DNA from: Paracoccus sp. IB05
GTDB lineage: Bacteria > Pseudomonadota > Alphaproteobacteria > Rhodobacterales > Rhodobacteraceae
Direction of reading: 5' to 3'
Length of the DNA: 64,000 bases
Assembly: GCF_016405985.1 (NCBI RefSeq)
Contig: NZ_JAEFCF010000004.1
Location: forward strand, 62,001 to 126,000
Within the stretch, counting starts at the first letter, position 1, and each line of letters begins with the position of its first letter. Positions 17,674 through 26,403 of this stretch are shown one piece after another. The translations under genes and the position numbers were made by a program. A model generated the notes under the pieces. It did not search any database, was not told where the DNA came from, and saw nothing but the letters and a program-made list of their open reading frames with translations.

Positions 17674-18713
17674 TGCGCGGCCTCCCCTTGAGTGCTGATC
17701 GCGGCAAGCAGCGTCTTTTGATGCACAAGGCCGACCGGAATACCGTCGCGGCAGACCAGAACCGGAGTGTCCTTGGTGGCGAAATGCGTCGTCAGCGCGG
17801 CAAGCGCCGTGTTCTGATCGACCCGCGCCGGATCCTCTGTCAGACCTTCCGGCATTGTGGACAGCGGCTCCATGATCGTGCCCGCGCGCAAGACCTGCAG
17901 GGGCGAGACATGGCGGGTGAATTCTGCGATGAAATCGGTGGCCGGGCGGGTCACGATCTCTTCCGGCTGGCCGATCTGCTGGATCTCGCCATCTTTCATG
18001 ATGGCGATCCGCGATCCGATGGCGATGGCCTCGTCGAGGTCATGGGTGATGAAGATCACCGTTTTGCCCATTTCCCGGGCGAGATTGCGGAACTGCTCCT
18101 GCAACTGACGGCGGATCAGCGGGTCAAGCGCGGAAAAGGGTTCGTCCATCAAAAGGATCGGCGGGTCGGCGGCCAGGGCACGGGCAAGGCCGACGCGCTG
18201 CTGCATGCCGCCGGAAAGTGCGGTCGGCAGGCTGTCCCCCCAGCCGGCCAGCCCGACCTTCGCCAGCGCAATCTCGGCCTGATCAAAACGCTGACGCGGC
18301 GTGGTCCCCTGGATCTCCAGCGGCAGGGCGACATTTTCGCGCACCGTGCGATGCGGCAACAGGCCAAAGCTCTGAAAAACCATGCCGATCCGTGAAGAGC
18401 GCAGCTCGCGCAGGCGCGGGGGGCTGGCACGGGTGATATCCTCGCCTTCGAGAAGGATCTCGCCCTCGGTCGGTTCGATCAGCCGGTTGATCAGCCGCAC
18501 AAGGGTCGATTTTCCCGAGCCCGACAGGCCCATGACGCAAAAGACCTCGCCCCGTGCGACCGAGAACCCGGCATCGCGCACGCCGATCACGGCGTCAGAG
18601 CCGGCCATCAGCTCGGCTTTGCTTTTGCCGGATTTTGCCTCGGCCAGCGCCGCCCGGGCGTCATGGCCGAAGACTTTCCAGACCGCGCGCAGTTCGATTA
18701 CGGGGTCGCTCAC
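17670..18713 (-). CDS. Glycine betaine/proline-type ABC transporter ATP-binding protein
   Basis: A ProV-like ATPase of about 347 residues. The frame is open from 18800, but the GTG at 18713 has a GGAAGAG ribosome site and starts the usual [15 protein letters not shown]. It has the ProV-specific spacer before Walker [10 protein letters not shown], the signature [15 protein letters not shown] and Walker [16 protein letters not shown]-terminal regulatory part with CBS-like character follows (about residues 250-340). It overlaps the permease start and lies about 100 bases after the binding-protein gene. Confidence 0.88.
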   Translation of the reverse strand: MSDPVIELRAVWKVFGHDARAALAEAKSGKSKAELMAGSDAVIGVRDAGFSVARGEVFCVMGLSGSGKSTLVRLINRLIEPTEGEILLEGEDITRASPPRLRELRSSRIGMVFQSFGLLPHRTVRENVALPLEIQGTTPRQRFDQAEIALAKVGLAGWGDSLPTALSGGMQQRVGLARALAADPPILLMDEPFSALDPLIRRQLQEQFRNLAREMGKTVIFITHDLDEAIAIGSRIAIMKDGEIQQIGQPEEIVTRPATDFIAEFTRHVSPLQVLRAGTIMEPLSTMPEGLTEDPARVDQNTALAALTTHFATKDTPVLVCRDGIPVGLVHQKTLLAAISTQGEAAQ

Positions 18714-18762
18714 TGTTCTCTTCCGTCTGACAGGCCGCGGGGAAGCGGCGGAAAAGCGGAAA

Positions 18763-18787
18763 GCCGGAGAGGCAAGACCGCTCCGGC
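18763..18787 (-). other. Stem-loop between binding-protein and ATPase genes
   Basis: GCCGGAG at 18763-18769 pairs with CTCCGGC at 18781-18787 across an 11-base loop. It sits in the 98-base gap between the binding-protein stop and the ATPase start. No T-run follows, so it may stabilise the upstream message, giving more binding protein than ATPase, rather than terminate. Confidence 0.4.
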
Positions 18788-18811
18788 CCCGAAGGCGCAA
18801 TGGGTGATGGA

Positions 18812-19777
18812 TTACTGCGCGGTCCAGGCGGCGATTTGCGCCGCATTGGCCTCGATCCAGGGCTTCACGACCTCATTCGGGTCTTTGCCGTTGATGATCT
18901 CCAGCGACCATTTGTTCACATCATCGGCGCTGAGCTGGATGTTTTGCAGCAGCGTCACCAAAGCCGGGTCGCGCGTCGCCAGATTGGCCGACCAGGAGAT
19001 ATGCACCGTGGTGTCGGGATAGGCCGAAGCAACATGGGATTTCGCCAGCCAGTCCGGGTCCTGGTCGGGCTGCACGATCACGAAATTCGCCGGGTCATGC
19101 GCCGGTTCCTGCAGCAGGACGAGGTCATAGATCGCGAAATTCTGGTGCGGACCGTAGCAATAGCCCAGCCAGGCACGGTTGGCTTTCACCGCCGCATCGA
19201 GGCCCGCCGTGGCAATTGCCTCATCGGTCGATTGCAGCTCGAAAAACTCGGCGAAGCCGTAATCGCGGGCGCGGATGGTCTCGATATTGGTCGACAGCCA
19301 GCCCTGCGGGCCGATCCAGACTTCGCCTTTGCCATTGCCGTCCGAATCGAACAGTGCGGCAATCTCGGGGTTCGCGAGATCGAAAACCGAACGGATATTG
19401 TGCTTCCCGGCGGCGGCTTTCGGCACGCAATAGCCCTGCACGGCAGGGAAGGACTTCTCGCCGAGGGTGACCAGCTTCTCCTCATCGACATATTTGGTTT
19501 TGGGCGCGCTCTGGTTCGGCAGCCAGGTCTCGGTCCAGATATCGACCTCGCCGGTGCCGCGCGACATTGCCTCCCATATCACCGGGACCGAGGCGACCGG
19601 CACGGTTTCGACCTCTAGCCCGAGCGCCTCTTCGATGATGCCCTTGACCGCGAAGGCGGTGGCGCGGCCCGAGGCGTAATTCGGATCCGGGATCACCAGC
19701 TTCTCGGCCAGCGCGAGGCCGGGCGCGAGGCTCGCAGAGGTGATCAGAGCGGCAAAAAGGCGGGAGGCGGTCAGCAT
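18812..19777 (-). CDS. Glycine betaine/proline-type ABC transporter substrate-binding protein
   Basis: A 321-residue periplasmic binding protein of the OpuAC family. A signal peptide of about 24 residues ends GLALA. The mature protein has IWEAMSRGTGEVDIWTETWL, the part that forms the aromatic ligand site in this family, and PNQSAPKTKYVDEE after it. An AGGA lies upstream of the ATG. It is the first gene of a three-gene importer operon read to the left. It differs clearly from the second binding protein at 29651, so the two systems probably differ in ligand or affinity. Confidence 0.87.
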   Translation of the reverse strand: MLTASRLFAALITSASLAPGLALAEKLVIPDPNYASGRATAFAVKGIIEEALGLEVETVPVASVPVIWEAMSRGTGEVDIWTETWLPNQSAPKTKYVDEEKLVTLGEKSFPAVQGYCVPKAAAGKHNIRSVFDLANPEIAALFDSDGNGKGEVWIGPQGWLSTNIETIRARDYGFAEFFELQSTDEAIATAGLDAAVKANRAWLGYCYGPHQNFAIYDLVLLQEPAHDPANFVIVQPDQDPDWLAKSHVASAYPDTTVHISWSANLATRDPALVTLLQNIQLSADDVNKWSLEIINGKDPNEVVKPWIEANAAQIAAWTAQ

Positions 19778-19983
19778 TGCTATGGTCCTGTCTGGGTAGG
19801 GGAGTGGCTGCGCGTTTCCGTCATTCCCTGCAGCGCTTTATCGCATCGCAGGTGGTTAAGGGACATTCCAAAGCCTGGAGCCGGACAGAAGGTTTGTTGT
19901 CCTGACACGCGGCTTTTGGGCAGATCTGTTCTGTTCAGCCCGGGATCTGGCGGGCTGGAAGAAAAAAATTCCCGGGATGGTGG

Positions 19984-21309
19984 TCAGCCCCGTCTGGCGC
20001 GGTCAAAGGCGCGGTCCAGCCCCTCGGCGACCTGATCGACATCTTTCAGTGTCAGGCACAAAGGCGGCACCATCCGCAAAGTCGACCGGTGCGGCCCCGA
20101 TTTCGACAGAATCAGCCCGGCCTCGCGGCAGGCTTCGAACACCGCGCCGGTGGTTTCGGCGTCAGGGGTCTTTTTCGCCCGGTCCGAGACCATTTCGATT
20201 GCCAGCATCAGGCCGCGACCGCGCACATCGCCGATAACCGGATATTTCTGCCGCAGTTCGCGCAGGCGCGAGAGCAGCGCGGCGCCGACCTCTTTCGCAT
20301 TCTCCTGCATGCGGTCGCGTTTCAGGATCTCCAGCACCGCGCGCCCGGCGGCGCAGGAGGTCGGGTTTGACCCATAGGTGTGAAACATGAAGCGTTCCGC
20401 CATCGGCTCGGCGATCTCGCGGCGGACCACCACCGCGCCCAGAGGGAAGCCGTTCGAGATGCCCTTGGCCATCACGACGATATCGGGGATGACGCCGTCG
20501 GCCTCAAATCCCCAGAAATGATCGCCGGTGCGGCCAAAGCCGGATTGCACCTCATCCGCGATATAAAGCCCGCCCGCCGCGCGGATGCGTTCGGCCGCGC
20601 CGGACATATAGCCCGGCGGCATTTCGATGATGCCGCCATAGCCCTGGACACTTTCGACCAGCATCCCGGCGACCTGGCCGGAGGTTGCGCTTTCGATCAC
20701 CCGCTCGATCTCATCAAGATAGGGGGCGGCGCCTGCATTCTCGCCGAAAATGCCGCGATACTGGTTCGGCTCGGCGACAAAAGCCACATTGCCGGGCATC
20801 CCCGGGTGCCGCCAGCCCGCGATCCCGGTCACCGATTGCGCGGCAGAGGTCGGGCCGTGATAGGCAGTGCGCAGCGCGATCAGATCGAGATTGCCGGTAT
20901 ATCCCCGCGCCATCGCCATCGCGAGGTCAATGGCCTCGGACCCGGAATTGGTGAAATGCACCACCCATTCGATATCGCCTCTGGGGCCTTTCGGCATGGT
21001 TGCCGCCAGTTCCTCGGCGAAATGCGCGGGCACCGGATGGTAGAACATCGTGGTGCAATGGGTCAGCTCTGCCGCCTGATCCATCGCGGCTTTGACCACT
21101 TCGGGATGCGAATGGCCGACCGAGATGCAGACATTCATCCCCAGAAGGTCCGTGTAGCGACGGCCCGCCTCGTCCCAGAGATATTGCATCTCGCCCCGGC
21201 GAAACACCATCGGCTCGCGGAAGGGGACGAATTTGCGCAAAGCGGCCGAGTAATAGCGGTCACGGCGGGCGGCGGTTTCCTCGAGGTTCCAGCTGGTGTG
21301 CAGCGTCAT
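19984..21309 (-). CDS. Class III (AGXT2-like) pyridoxal-phosphate aminotransferase
   Basis: A 441-residue fold-type I aminotransferase of the omega-amino acid group. The PLP-binding Lys is in VVMAKGISNGFPLGAVV, the cofactor Asp in YIADEVQSGFGRTG, and HFTNSGSEAIDLAMAMARGY covers the phosphate-binding region. It resembles alanine-glyoxylate aminotransferase 2 and related enzymes that take the terminal amine of beta-alanine, GABA or similar compounds. Its start overlaps the end of the mttB-like gene by four bases, so the two proteins are made together. This suggests that it acts on the amine left after demethylation, which is inference. Confidence 0.85.
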   Translation of the reverse strand: MTLHTSWNLEETAARRDRYYSAALRKFVPFREPMVFRRGEMQYLWDEAGRRYTDLLGMNVCISVGHSHPEVVKAAMDQAAELTHCTTMFYHPVPAHFAEELAATMPKGPRGDIEWVVHFTNSGSEAIDLAMAMARGYTGNLDLIALRTAYHGPTSAAQSVTGIAGWRHPGMPGNVAFVAEPNQYRGIFGENAGAAPYLDEIERVIESATSGQVAGMLVESVQGYGGIIEMPPGYMSGAAERIRAAGGLYIADEVQSGFGRTGDHFWGFEADGVIPDIVVMAKGISNGFPLGAVVVRREIAEPMAERFMFHTYGSNPTSCAAGRAVLEILKRDRMQENAKEVGAALLSRLRELRQKYPVIGDVRGRGLMLAIEMVSDRAKKTPDAETTGAVFEACREAGLILSKSGPHRSTLRMVPPLCLTLKDVDQVAEGLDRAFDRARRG

Positions 21310-22883
21310 GCCTTCTCTCCGGTGATCTCATATGTGCGGCGGGCGACGAAATCATCGAGCGCCTCGCGGATGCTGTCGTCCATCGCAGGCGCCTCGTAAT
21401 CGCGCAGGATCTGTTTCACGCGGGCCGATGCGCGGTCCTGCTGCCAGAGCCCACCTTCCGCCGTCCATTGCTCGTAAGTGCCGTTGTCCGACATCTCGCC
21501 CAGCCAGAAGGCGGATTCGAAATTCTCGCGGGTATGGGCTGCGCCAAGGAAATGGCCGCCGGGGCCGATCTCGTGAAAGGCTTCCATCGCCTGGGCGGCT
21601 TCCGAGAAATCAATGCCCTGCGTGAAGCGCGCCATGGCGGCGCAGCGGTCCGCATCCATTACGATCTTCTCGTAACCGGTGGTGAGCAGGCCTTCGAGGC
21701 AGCCCGTGGCATGGATGATGAAATTCACGCCCGCCATGACGGCGCCCATCAGCTGGGCCTGTGACTCATATCCGGCCTGGGCATCGGGCACTTTCGACGC
21801 GGTCAGCGCGCCGACCGAATGGAAGGGCAGGCCCAGCCGGTCTGCCAGCGTCTTCGCGCACATCTGAAACTGGGTGCCTTCGGGCGTGCCAAAGGTGGGG
21901 GCACCTGTGCGCAGGCTCAGCGGCGAGAAAAACGTGCCAAAGACCGAAGGCGCGCCGGGCCGGATCAGCTGGATCAGCGCGACGCTCGCCATGACCTCGG
22001 CCAGCACCTGCGCCAAAGTCGCCGCCACTGTCACCGGCGACATCGCGCCCCCCAGCACGAAGGGCGAGACGACCGTGGCCTGACCGGCCCGCGCATATTC
22101 CTTCAGTGCCCAGAGCATGGTCTCATCCAGCACCAGCGGCGCATTGGTATTGACCACGGAATAAAGCACGCAATTCGCGTCGACGAACTCTGCCCCCATG
22201 GCGAGCTTTGCCATTTCAATCGTGTCGCGGGCACGTTCGGGGGCGGTGACGGCCCCCATGAAAGGCTTGTCGGAATGCGTGAGATGGGTATGGGCCATAT
22301 GCAGATGGCGCAGGGGAACCGGCAGGTCGACGGGTTCGACCACCACGCCGCCGGAGTGGTTCACGGCGTTCAGGCTGTAATGCAGTTTGGTGATCTCGCG
22401 GAAATCGTGGATCGTGGCATAGCGGCGGCCCTTTTCCATGTCATGCACGAAAGGCGGGCCGAAACTGGGCGCAAACAGCTGTGCCTCGCCGCCGATCTGC
22501 ACAGACCGGCCCGGGTTGCGGGCATGTTGGGTAAAGACCTTCGGCGCGGTTTTGATCTTGTCGCGGCACCAGCCGGGATCAAAGCGCACCCTTTCGCCAT
22601 CGACCCGCGCGCCGGCCTTGCGGAAGATCTCCAGCACCTCGGCATCGCCGCGGAATTCCATGCCGATCTCGTCGAGGATGCGGTCGGCATTCCTTTCGAT
22701 GATGGCGACGGCCTCGTCGTCGATCAGACTGACAATGCCGATGCGGCGCAGCACATAGGGCGACGAGACCTTGTTCCTCGCGCTTCTCTCCTGCATCCGG
22801 GCGCTGCGGCCCCGCCTCTCCTGCATCCCGGTCTCCATCGGCATGTTGCCGGGCCGACGATAGCGGGGCGCGAGGCTCTGCAA
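21306..22883 (-). CDS. Trimethylamine methyltransferase (MttB) family protein, non-pyrrolysine
   Basis: A protein of up to 525 residues from the MttB/COG5598 family, whose members move a methyl group from a trimethylated amine or betaine to a corrinoid protein. Family stretches include DRILDEIGMEFRGDAEVLEI, RYATIHDFREITKLHYSLN and GAPTFGTPEGTQFQMCAK. The frame runs through without an amber codon, so it belongs to the pyrrolysine-free branch that holds betaine and carnitine demethylases. The start is uncertain: the first 40 residues carry several Met codons and a short repeated MQER unit. No corrinoid-binding protein gene occurs in the window. It sits between a LysR gene 26 bases upstream and the aminotransferase. 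Confidence 0.85.
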   Translation of the reverse strand: MQSLAPRYRRPGNMPMETGMQERRGRSARMQERSARNKVSSPYVLRRIGIVSLIDDEAVAIIERNADRILDEIGMEFRGDAEVLEIFRKAGARVDGERVRFDPGWCRDKIKTAPKVFTQHARNPGRSVQIGGEAQLFAPSFGPPFVHDMEKGRRYATIHDFREITKLHYSLNAVNHSGGVVVEPVDLPVPLRHLHMAHTHLTHSDKPFMGAVTAPERARDTIEMAKLAMGAEFVDANCVLYSVVNTNAPLVLDETMLWALKEYARAGQATVVSPFVLGGAMSPVTVAATLAQVLAEVMASVALIQLIRPGAPSVFGTFFSPLSLRTGAPTFGTPEGTQFQMCAKTLADRLGLPFHSVGALTASKVPDAQAGYESQAQLMGAVMAGVNFIIHATGCLEGLLTTGYEKIVMDADRCAAMARFTQGIDFSEAAQAMEAFHEIGPGGHFLGAAHTRENFESAFWLGEMSDNGTYEQWTAEGGLWQQDRASARVKQILRDYEAPAMDDSIREALDDFVARRTYEITGEKA

Positions 22884-22902
22884 AGGTTAAACTTATACTA
22901 TC

Positions 22903-22915
22903 GGTAATCCTAATG
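22903..22915. promoter_or_regulatory. Candidate regulator-binding motif ahead of the mttB-like gene
   Basis: GGTAATCCTAATG on the + strand spans the lysR stop codon, about 20 bases before the mttB-like start. It matches AGTATCCCTAATG at 23930-23942, in the lysR upstream region, at 10 of 13 positions. It may be a second LysR-regulator site; no footprint or alignment supports this yet. Confidence 0.4.
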
Positions 22916-23896
22916 AGGCGGATTAGCGATCTCGTGGTAACTCACCTGGCCGGAGATTGCGGGGAAATGATGGTCGAAGGCACGTTTGAGGATCTTCTGG
23001 CTTTCCAGCGCGATGCGCAGCGGGATCGTGCCAAGGTCATCGCGGCGCGACACCAGGCGGATGGTGCGTTTGAAGGGCGCGAAGGGCAGCGGCTCGATCC
23101 TGAGACGCATCCCTTCGGCGACGCCGTCGATCAAAAGCGTCGGTGACAGGATCGCGAAACATTTGCCGGTGATGACGCCGGCCATCACCATCGCGGTCCG
23201 GTCGGCCTCGATCGCGCGGGGCAGATCAAGGCGGCAGCGTTGCAGATGCTGGTCGGTGCGGCGCCCGACCGGGGTGGTGGTGCCAAAACGCGCGAGGGAA
23301 AGCTTGCGGGAAATGGCGTGGATATCGTCAGCCGGCCCTGTGTAACTGTCTGGCAGAATAAGATAAAACGGCTCATCCAGAATCGGGATAAAGCTGAAGC
23401 CCGGCCCGTCCTGCAGCCGTTCAGAGGTCACCGCCATATCGATCCGCCGGTCATTCAGCGCTGCGAAATGGTCGGTGGCGAGGCCCGCCGACAGGATCAG
23501 CTCCGGCACTTTCATCGCATTATTGACCAGATCATAAAGCCCCGGCGTCAGCGTGGTCGCGGTCGAGGCCAGCAGCCCGACCCGGAGCGCCGGCAGCGAA
23601 GAGGCGCCCAGATGCTGCATGTCGCGCTTCAGATCGTCGATCTGGTTCAGCAGCCGAAAGCCATGCCGCTGCAGCGTTTCGCCGGCATAGGTCAGGGCAA
23701 TCGGCCGGGTCGAGCGGTCGAACAGCGCCATGCCGAAGATCAGTTCCAGGTTCTTCAGATGCTGCGAGGCGGCAGATTGCGTGATCCGCAGGGCCGAGGC
23801 CGCCGCGGTCACCTGCCGCATCTCGGCCACCGCCATGAACACTTCGATGGCGCGGAACAGGTTGATATCAGGTTCGTCTTTGCTGCGTTCGCGCAT
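22910..23896 (-). CDS. LysR-family transcriptional regulator
   Basis: A 328-residue LysR regulator. The helix-turn-helix is in residues 13-72 (VFMAVAEMRQVTAAASALRI, then QSAASQHLKNLELIFG). The rest is the two-lobed effector-binding domain. It is divergent from the tandem FAD/GcvT genes and lies just upstream of the mttB-like gene on its own strand. By the usual LysR arrangement it should respond to the quaternary amine or a breakdown product and control both arms. Its N-terminus (MRERSKDEPDINLFRAIEVF) fits the ATG at 23896. Confidence 0.88.
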   Translation of the reverse strand: MRERSKDEPDINLFRAIEVFMAVAEMRQVTAAASALRITQSAASQHLKNLELIFGMALFDRSTRPIALTYAGETLQRHGFRLLNQIDDLKRDMQHLGASSLPALRVGLLASTATTLTPGLYDLVNNAMKVPELILSAGLATDHFAALNDRRIDMAVTSERLQDGPGFSFIPILDEPFYLILPDSYTGPADDIHAISRKLSLARFGTTTPVGRRTDQHLQRCRLDLPRAIEADRTAMVMAGVITGKCFAILSPTLLIDGVAEGMRLRIEPLPFAPFKRTIRLVSRRDDLGTIPLRIALESQKILKRAFDHHFPAISGQVSYHEIANPPH

Positions 23897-23926
23897 GATC
23901 TTAACCGGGTTGCTGTTCTGATAAGA

Positions 23927-23941
23927 ATTAGTATCCCTAAT
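23927..23941. promoter_or_regulatory. LysR-type T-N11-A palindrome in the divergent region
   Basis: ATTAG-TATCC-CTAAT is a perfect 5-base palindrome with the T-N11-A spacing typical of LysR operators. It lies 31 bases before the lysR start and 72 bases before the oxidoreductase start, between the two divergent genes. The right half recurs at 22903-22915. Confidence 0.5.
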
Positions 23942-24012
23942 GATGCCTGTCCATCCTTGCGCGAATGCCGCTGCCTCTGTCTGATTTTGCCAGAAGAGAC
24001 GGGGCGCCTGGA

Positions 24013-26403
24013 ATGCGGAAGATCGTGATTATCGGCGGCGGTGCGGTGGGGCTCAGCCTCGCCTGTCATCTGACAAAGACCGCTGCCGCCTCGGTCACGC
24101 TGCTGGAGCGTGGCAGCCTGACCTCGGGCACCAGCTGGCATGCGGCGGGGATCGTCGGGCCTCTGCGCGCGACCCCCAATGCAACACGGCTCGCGATGTA
24201 TGCGGGCGAGCTTTTCCCAAAGCTTGAGGCGGAAAGCGGGCTTTCGACCGGCTATCGTCGCACCGGCGGCTATTGGCTGGCCCGCGATCCGGCGCGGATG
24301 GATGAACTCCATCGGATTGCGGCGCTTGGCCGGCATTTCGGGCTGCATCCGACGATTACCGGGCCCGAAGGCGTCACCGTGCCGGGGCTCGATCTGACTG
24401 GTGTGACCGGCGCGATGGCGGTCGCGGAAGACGCCAATGTGAACCCGGTCGATCTGTGCATGGCCTATGCGCGGCTGGCAAAAGCCCAGGGCGCGCAGAT
24501 CCGCGAGGGCGCGCGGGTTGACCGGATCCTGACCGAAGGCAGCCGCGTGACCGGCGTGTTGCTTGCGGGTGGCGAGGTGATCAAGGCCGATCAGGTCGCG
24601 CTTTGTGCCGGGGCCTGGTCAAAGCGGCTGGCCGATCCGCTGGGCGTCGCGCTGCCCTTGCAGGCGGTTGAGCATATGTATGTCGTGACCGAAGCCATGC
24701 CCTTGATGCCGCATCCTTTTCCGGTGCTGCGCGACCTGGATCGCGGCATCTATATCAAGGGCGATGCCGGCAAGCTGGTGATTGGTGGCTTTGAGCCGAA
24801 CGCCAAATGCTGGGACGCCTTTGGCCCCTCGGGCGACCGGCCTTTCCTTGAATTGCCCGAAGACTGGGAGCAGTTCACCCCCTTTATGGAGGCGGCGCTG
24901 GCGCTGATCCCGGGCCTTGCCGATGTCGGTATCCAGCATTTCATGAACGGGCCCGAAAGCTTTACCACCGATACGAAGATGCTCCTGGGCGAGGCGCCTG
25001 CAACCGACGGGCTGTTCGTCGCTGCGGGCATGAATTCGGTGGGCGTGATGTCTTCGGCCGGGGTGGGGCGGGTTCTGGCCGACTGGATGCTGGCCGGCCA
25101 TGCGCCGATGGATCTCTGGGAGGTCGATATCGCCCGCGCCGATCCGCTGGCAGCGGCGGCCGCACATGTCGAGACCCGGATGGAAGAGGCCGTGGCCGAT
25201 GCTTTCGCGCTGCATTGGCCGTTCAGACAGCCGAAAGCCGGGCGCGGTCTGCGCAAATCGGCGCTCCATGCGGAATGGGAAGCGGCAGGCGCGGTCTTTG
25301 GCCTTACCGCCGGCTGGGAGCGCGGTCTGTGGTATGCCGAAGACCCGGCGGAACGGACCCTGCCGCTGTCGGTAGGCGCGCAGCCCTGGTATCCGATTGC
25401 GGTTCGCGAGGCGGCACAGATGGCGGCGGGGGTGGCGCTGCTCGACCTTACGCCTTTCGGGAAATTCGACATTGCAGGGCCCGATGCGCTGCCCTTCCTG
25501 CAACAGATCACCACCGCCAATATGGATGTGGCGCCTGGCCGCGCGGTCTATACGCTGATGCTGAACGCGCAGGGCGGGATCGCGGGCGATGTGACGGTGC
25601 GCCGTGCGGCGGATCATTTCCGTCTCGTCTCTGGCGCGGCGACGCGCTGGCGGGATATGGCCTGGCTCCGCCGCCGTGCAGGCGGGTTTGACGTCACGAT
25701 CACCGATGCAACGGAAGCTGAGTGCGTGATCGGTGTAATGGGGGCGGGGGCGCGGGCGCTGCTGGCCGGGCTGTCGCCGGAAGATTGGCAGGACTTCGCC
25801 TTTTCGACCGCGCGCGAGGTGGTGATCGCGGGCCAGTCCTGTCTTGCGCAGCGGGTCAGCTTTGTCGGCGAACTCGGCTGGGAGCTCTATATCCCCAACG
25901 CCTCCGCCCCGGCCGTGTTCCGGGCGCTGCGGGCGGCGGGGGCGGCGCCGATGGGCCATTACGCGCTGGATGCCTGTCGGATCGAAAAGGGCTTTCGCCA
26001 TATGGGCCATGATCTGGGCCAGGACATTTCGGCGCTTGAGGCGGGGCTCGGTTTTACCATCGACTGGTCGAAGGAGTTCATTGGCAAAACAGCGCTGGAG
26101 GCGCAGCGCAGGGCGGGTCTGCGCCGCCGCCTGGTGCTGTTCGATCTGCCCGATCACCCGCTGGTCCTGCATGATGAACCGATCCGGGACTCGGGCCGGG
26201 TGGTCGGGCTGACCACCTCGGGCGCACGGGGGGCGCGGACAGGGAAGACCCTGGCGCTTGGCCTTATCGATATCGCGCCGGGCGAGACCCTACAGGCGAC
26301 GGCCTTGCGGCAGTTTGCCATTGAAATTGCAGGGAAACATTATGCGGCACGGGCGCTGACCCGGCCGCCGTTCGACCCTTCAGGCGAGAGGATGAAGGCA
26401 TGA
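24013..26403 (+). CDS. FAD-dependent oxidoreductase with GcvT domain (dimethylglycine/sarcosine dehydrogenase-like), copy 1
   Basis: About 796 residues. The N-terminal half is a DAO-type FAD domain (KIVIIGGGAVGLSLACHL) with the TSGTSWHAAGIVGPLR motif near which FAD is bound covalently in dimethylglycine and sarcosine dehydrogenases. The C-terminal half is a GcvT/aminomethyltransferase domain (VGELGWELYIPN, DACRIEKGFRHMGHDL) that in the family passes the oxidised methyl group to tetrahydrofolate. The frame is open from 23965, but the ATG at 24013 starts directly at the FAD fold and was preferred; neither has a strong ribosome site. It is followed with a four-base overlap by a paralogue. A role in oxidative N-demethylation is likely; the exact amine is unknown. 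Confidence 0.87.
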   Translation: MRKIVIIGGGAVGLSLACHLTKTAAASVTLLERGSLTSGTSWHAAGIVGPLRATPNATRLAMYAGELFPKLEAESGLSTGYRRTGGYWLARDPARMDELHRIAALGRHFGLHPTITGPEGVTVPGLDLTGVTGAMAVAEDANVNPVDLCMAYARLAKAQGAQIREGARVDRILTEGSRVTGVLLAGGEVIKADQVALCAGAWSKRLADPLGVALPLQAVEHMYVVTEAMPLMPHPFPVLRDLDRGIYIKGDAGKLVIGGFEPNAKCWDAFGPSGDRPFLELPEDWEQFTPFMEAALALIPGLADVGIQHFMNGPESFTTDTKMLLGEAPATDGLFVAAGMNSVGVMSSAGVGRVLADWMLAGHAPMDLWEVDIARADPLAAAAAHVETRMEEAVADAFALHWPFRQPKAGRGLRKSALHAEWEAAGAVFGLTAGWERGLWYAEDPAERTLPLSVGAQPWYPIAVREAAQMAAGVALLDLTPFGKFDIAGPDALPFLQQITTANMDVAPGRAVYTLMLNAQGGIAGDVTVRRAADHFRLVSGAATRWRDMAWLRRRAGGFDVTITDATEAECVIGVMGAGARALLAGLSPEDWQDFAFSTAREVVIAGQSCLAQRVSFVGELGWELYIPNASAPAVFRALRAAGAAPMGHYALDACRIEKGFRHMGHDLGQDISALEAGLGFTIDWSKEFIGKTALEAQRRAGLRRRLVLFDLPDHPLVLHDEPIRDSGRVVGLTTSGARGARTGKTLALGLIDIAPGETLQATALRQFAIEIAGKHYAARALTRPPFDPSGERMKA

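Noticed and set aside
19936-19957. Inverted repeat CAGCCCG/CGGGCTG as a terminator for the aminotransferase gene
   Set aside because: On the leftward transcript the T-run lies before the stem rather than after it, so it does not fit a Rho-independent terminator.
21306-22883. Pyrrolysine in the MttB-family protein
   Set aside because: The frame has no internal amber codon and no pyrrolysine genes are in the window.
24619-26172. 517-codon open frame on the - strand
   Set aside because: Antisense to the first FAD/GcvT gene; Arg/His/Gln-rich with no recognisable domain.
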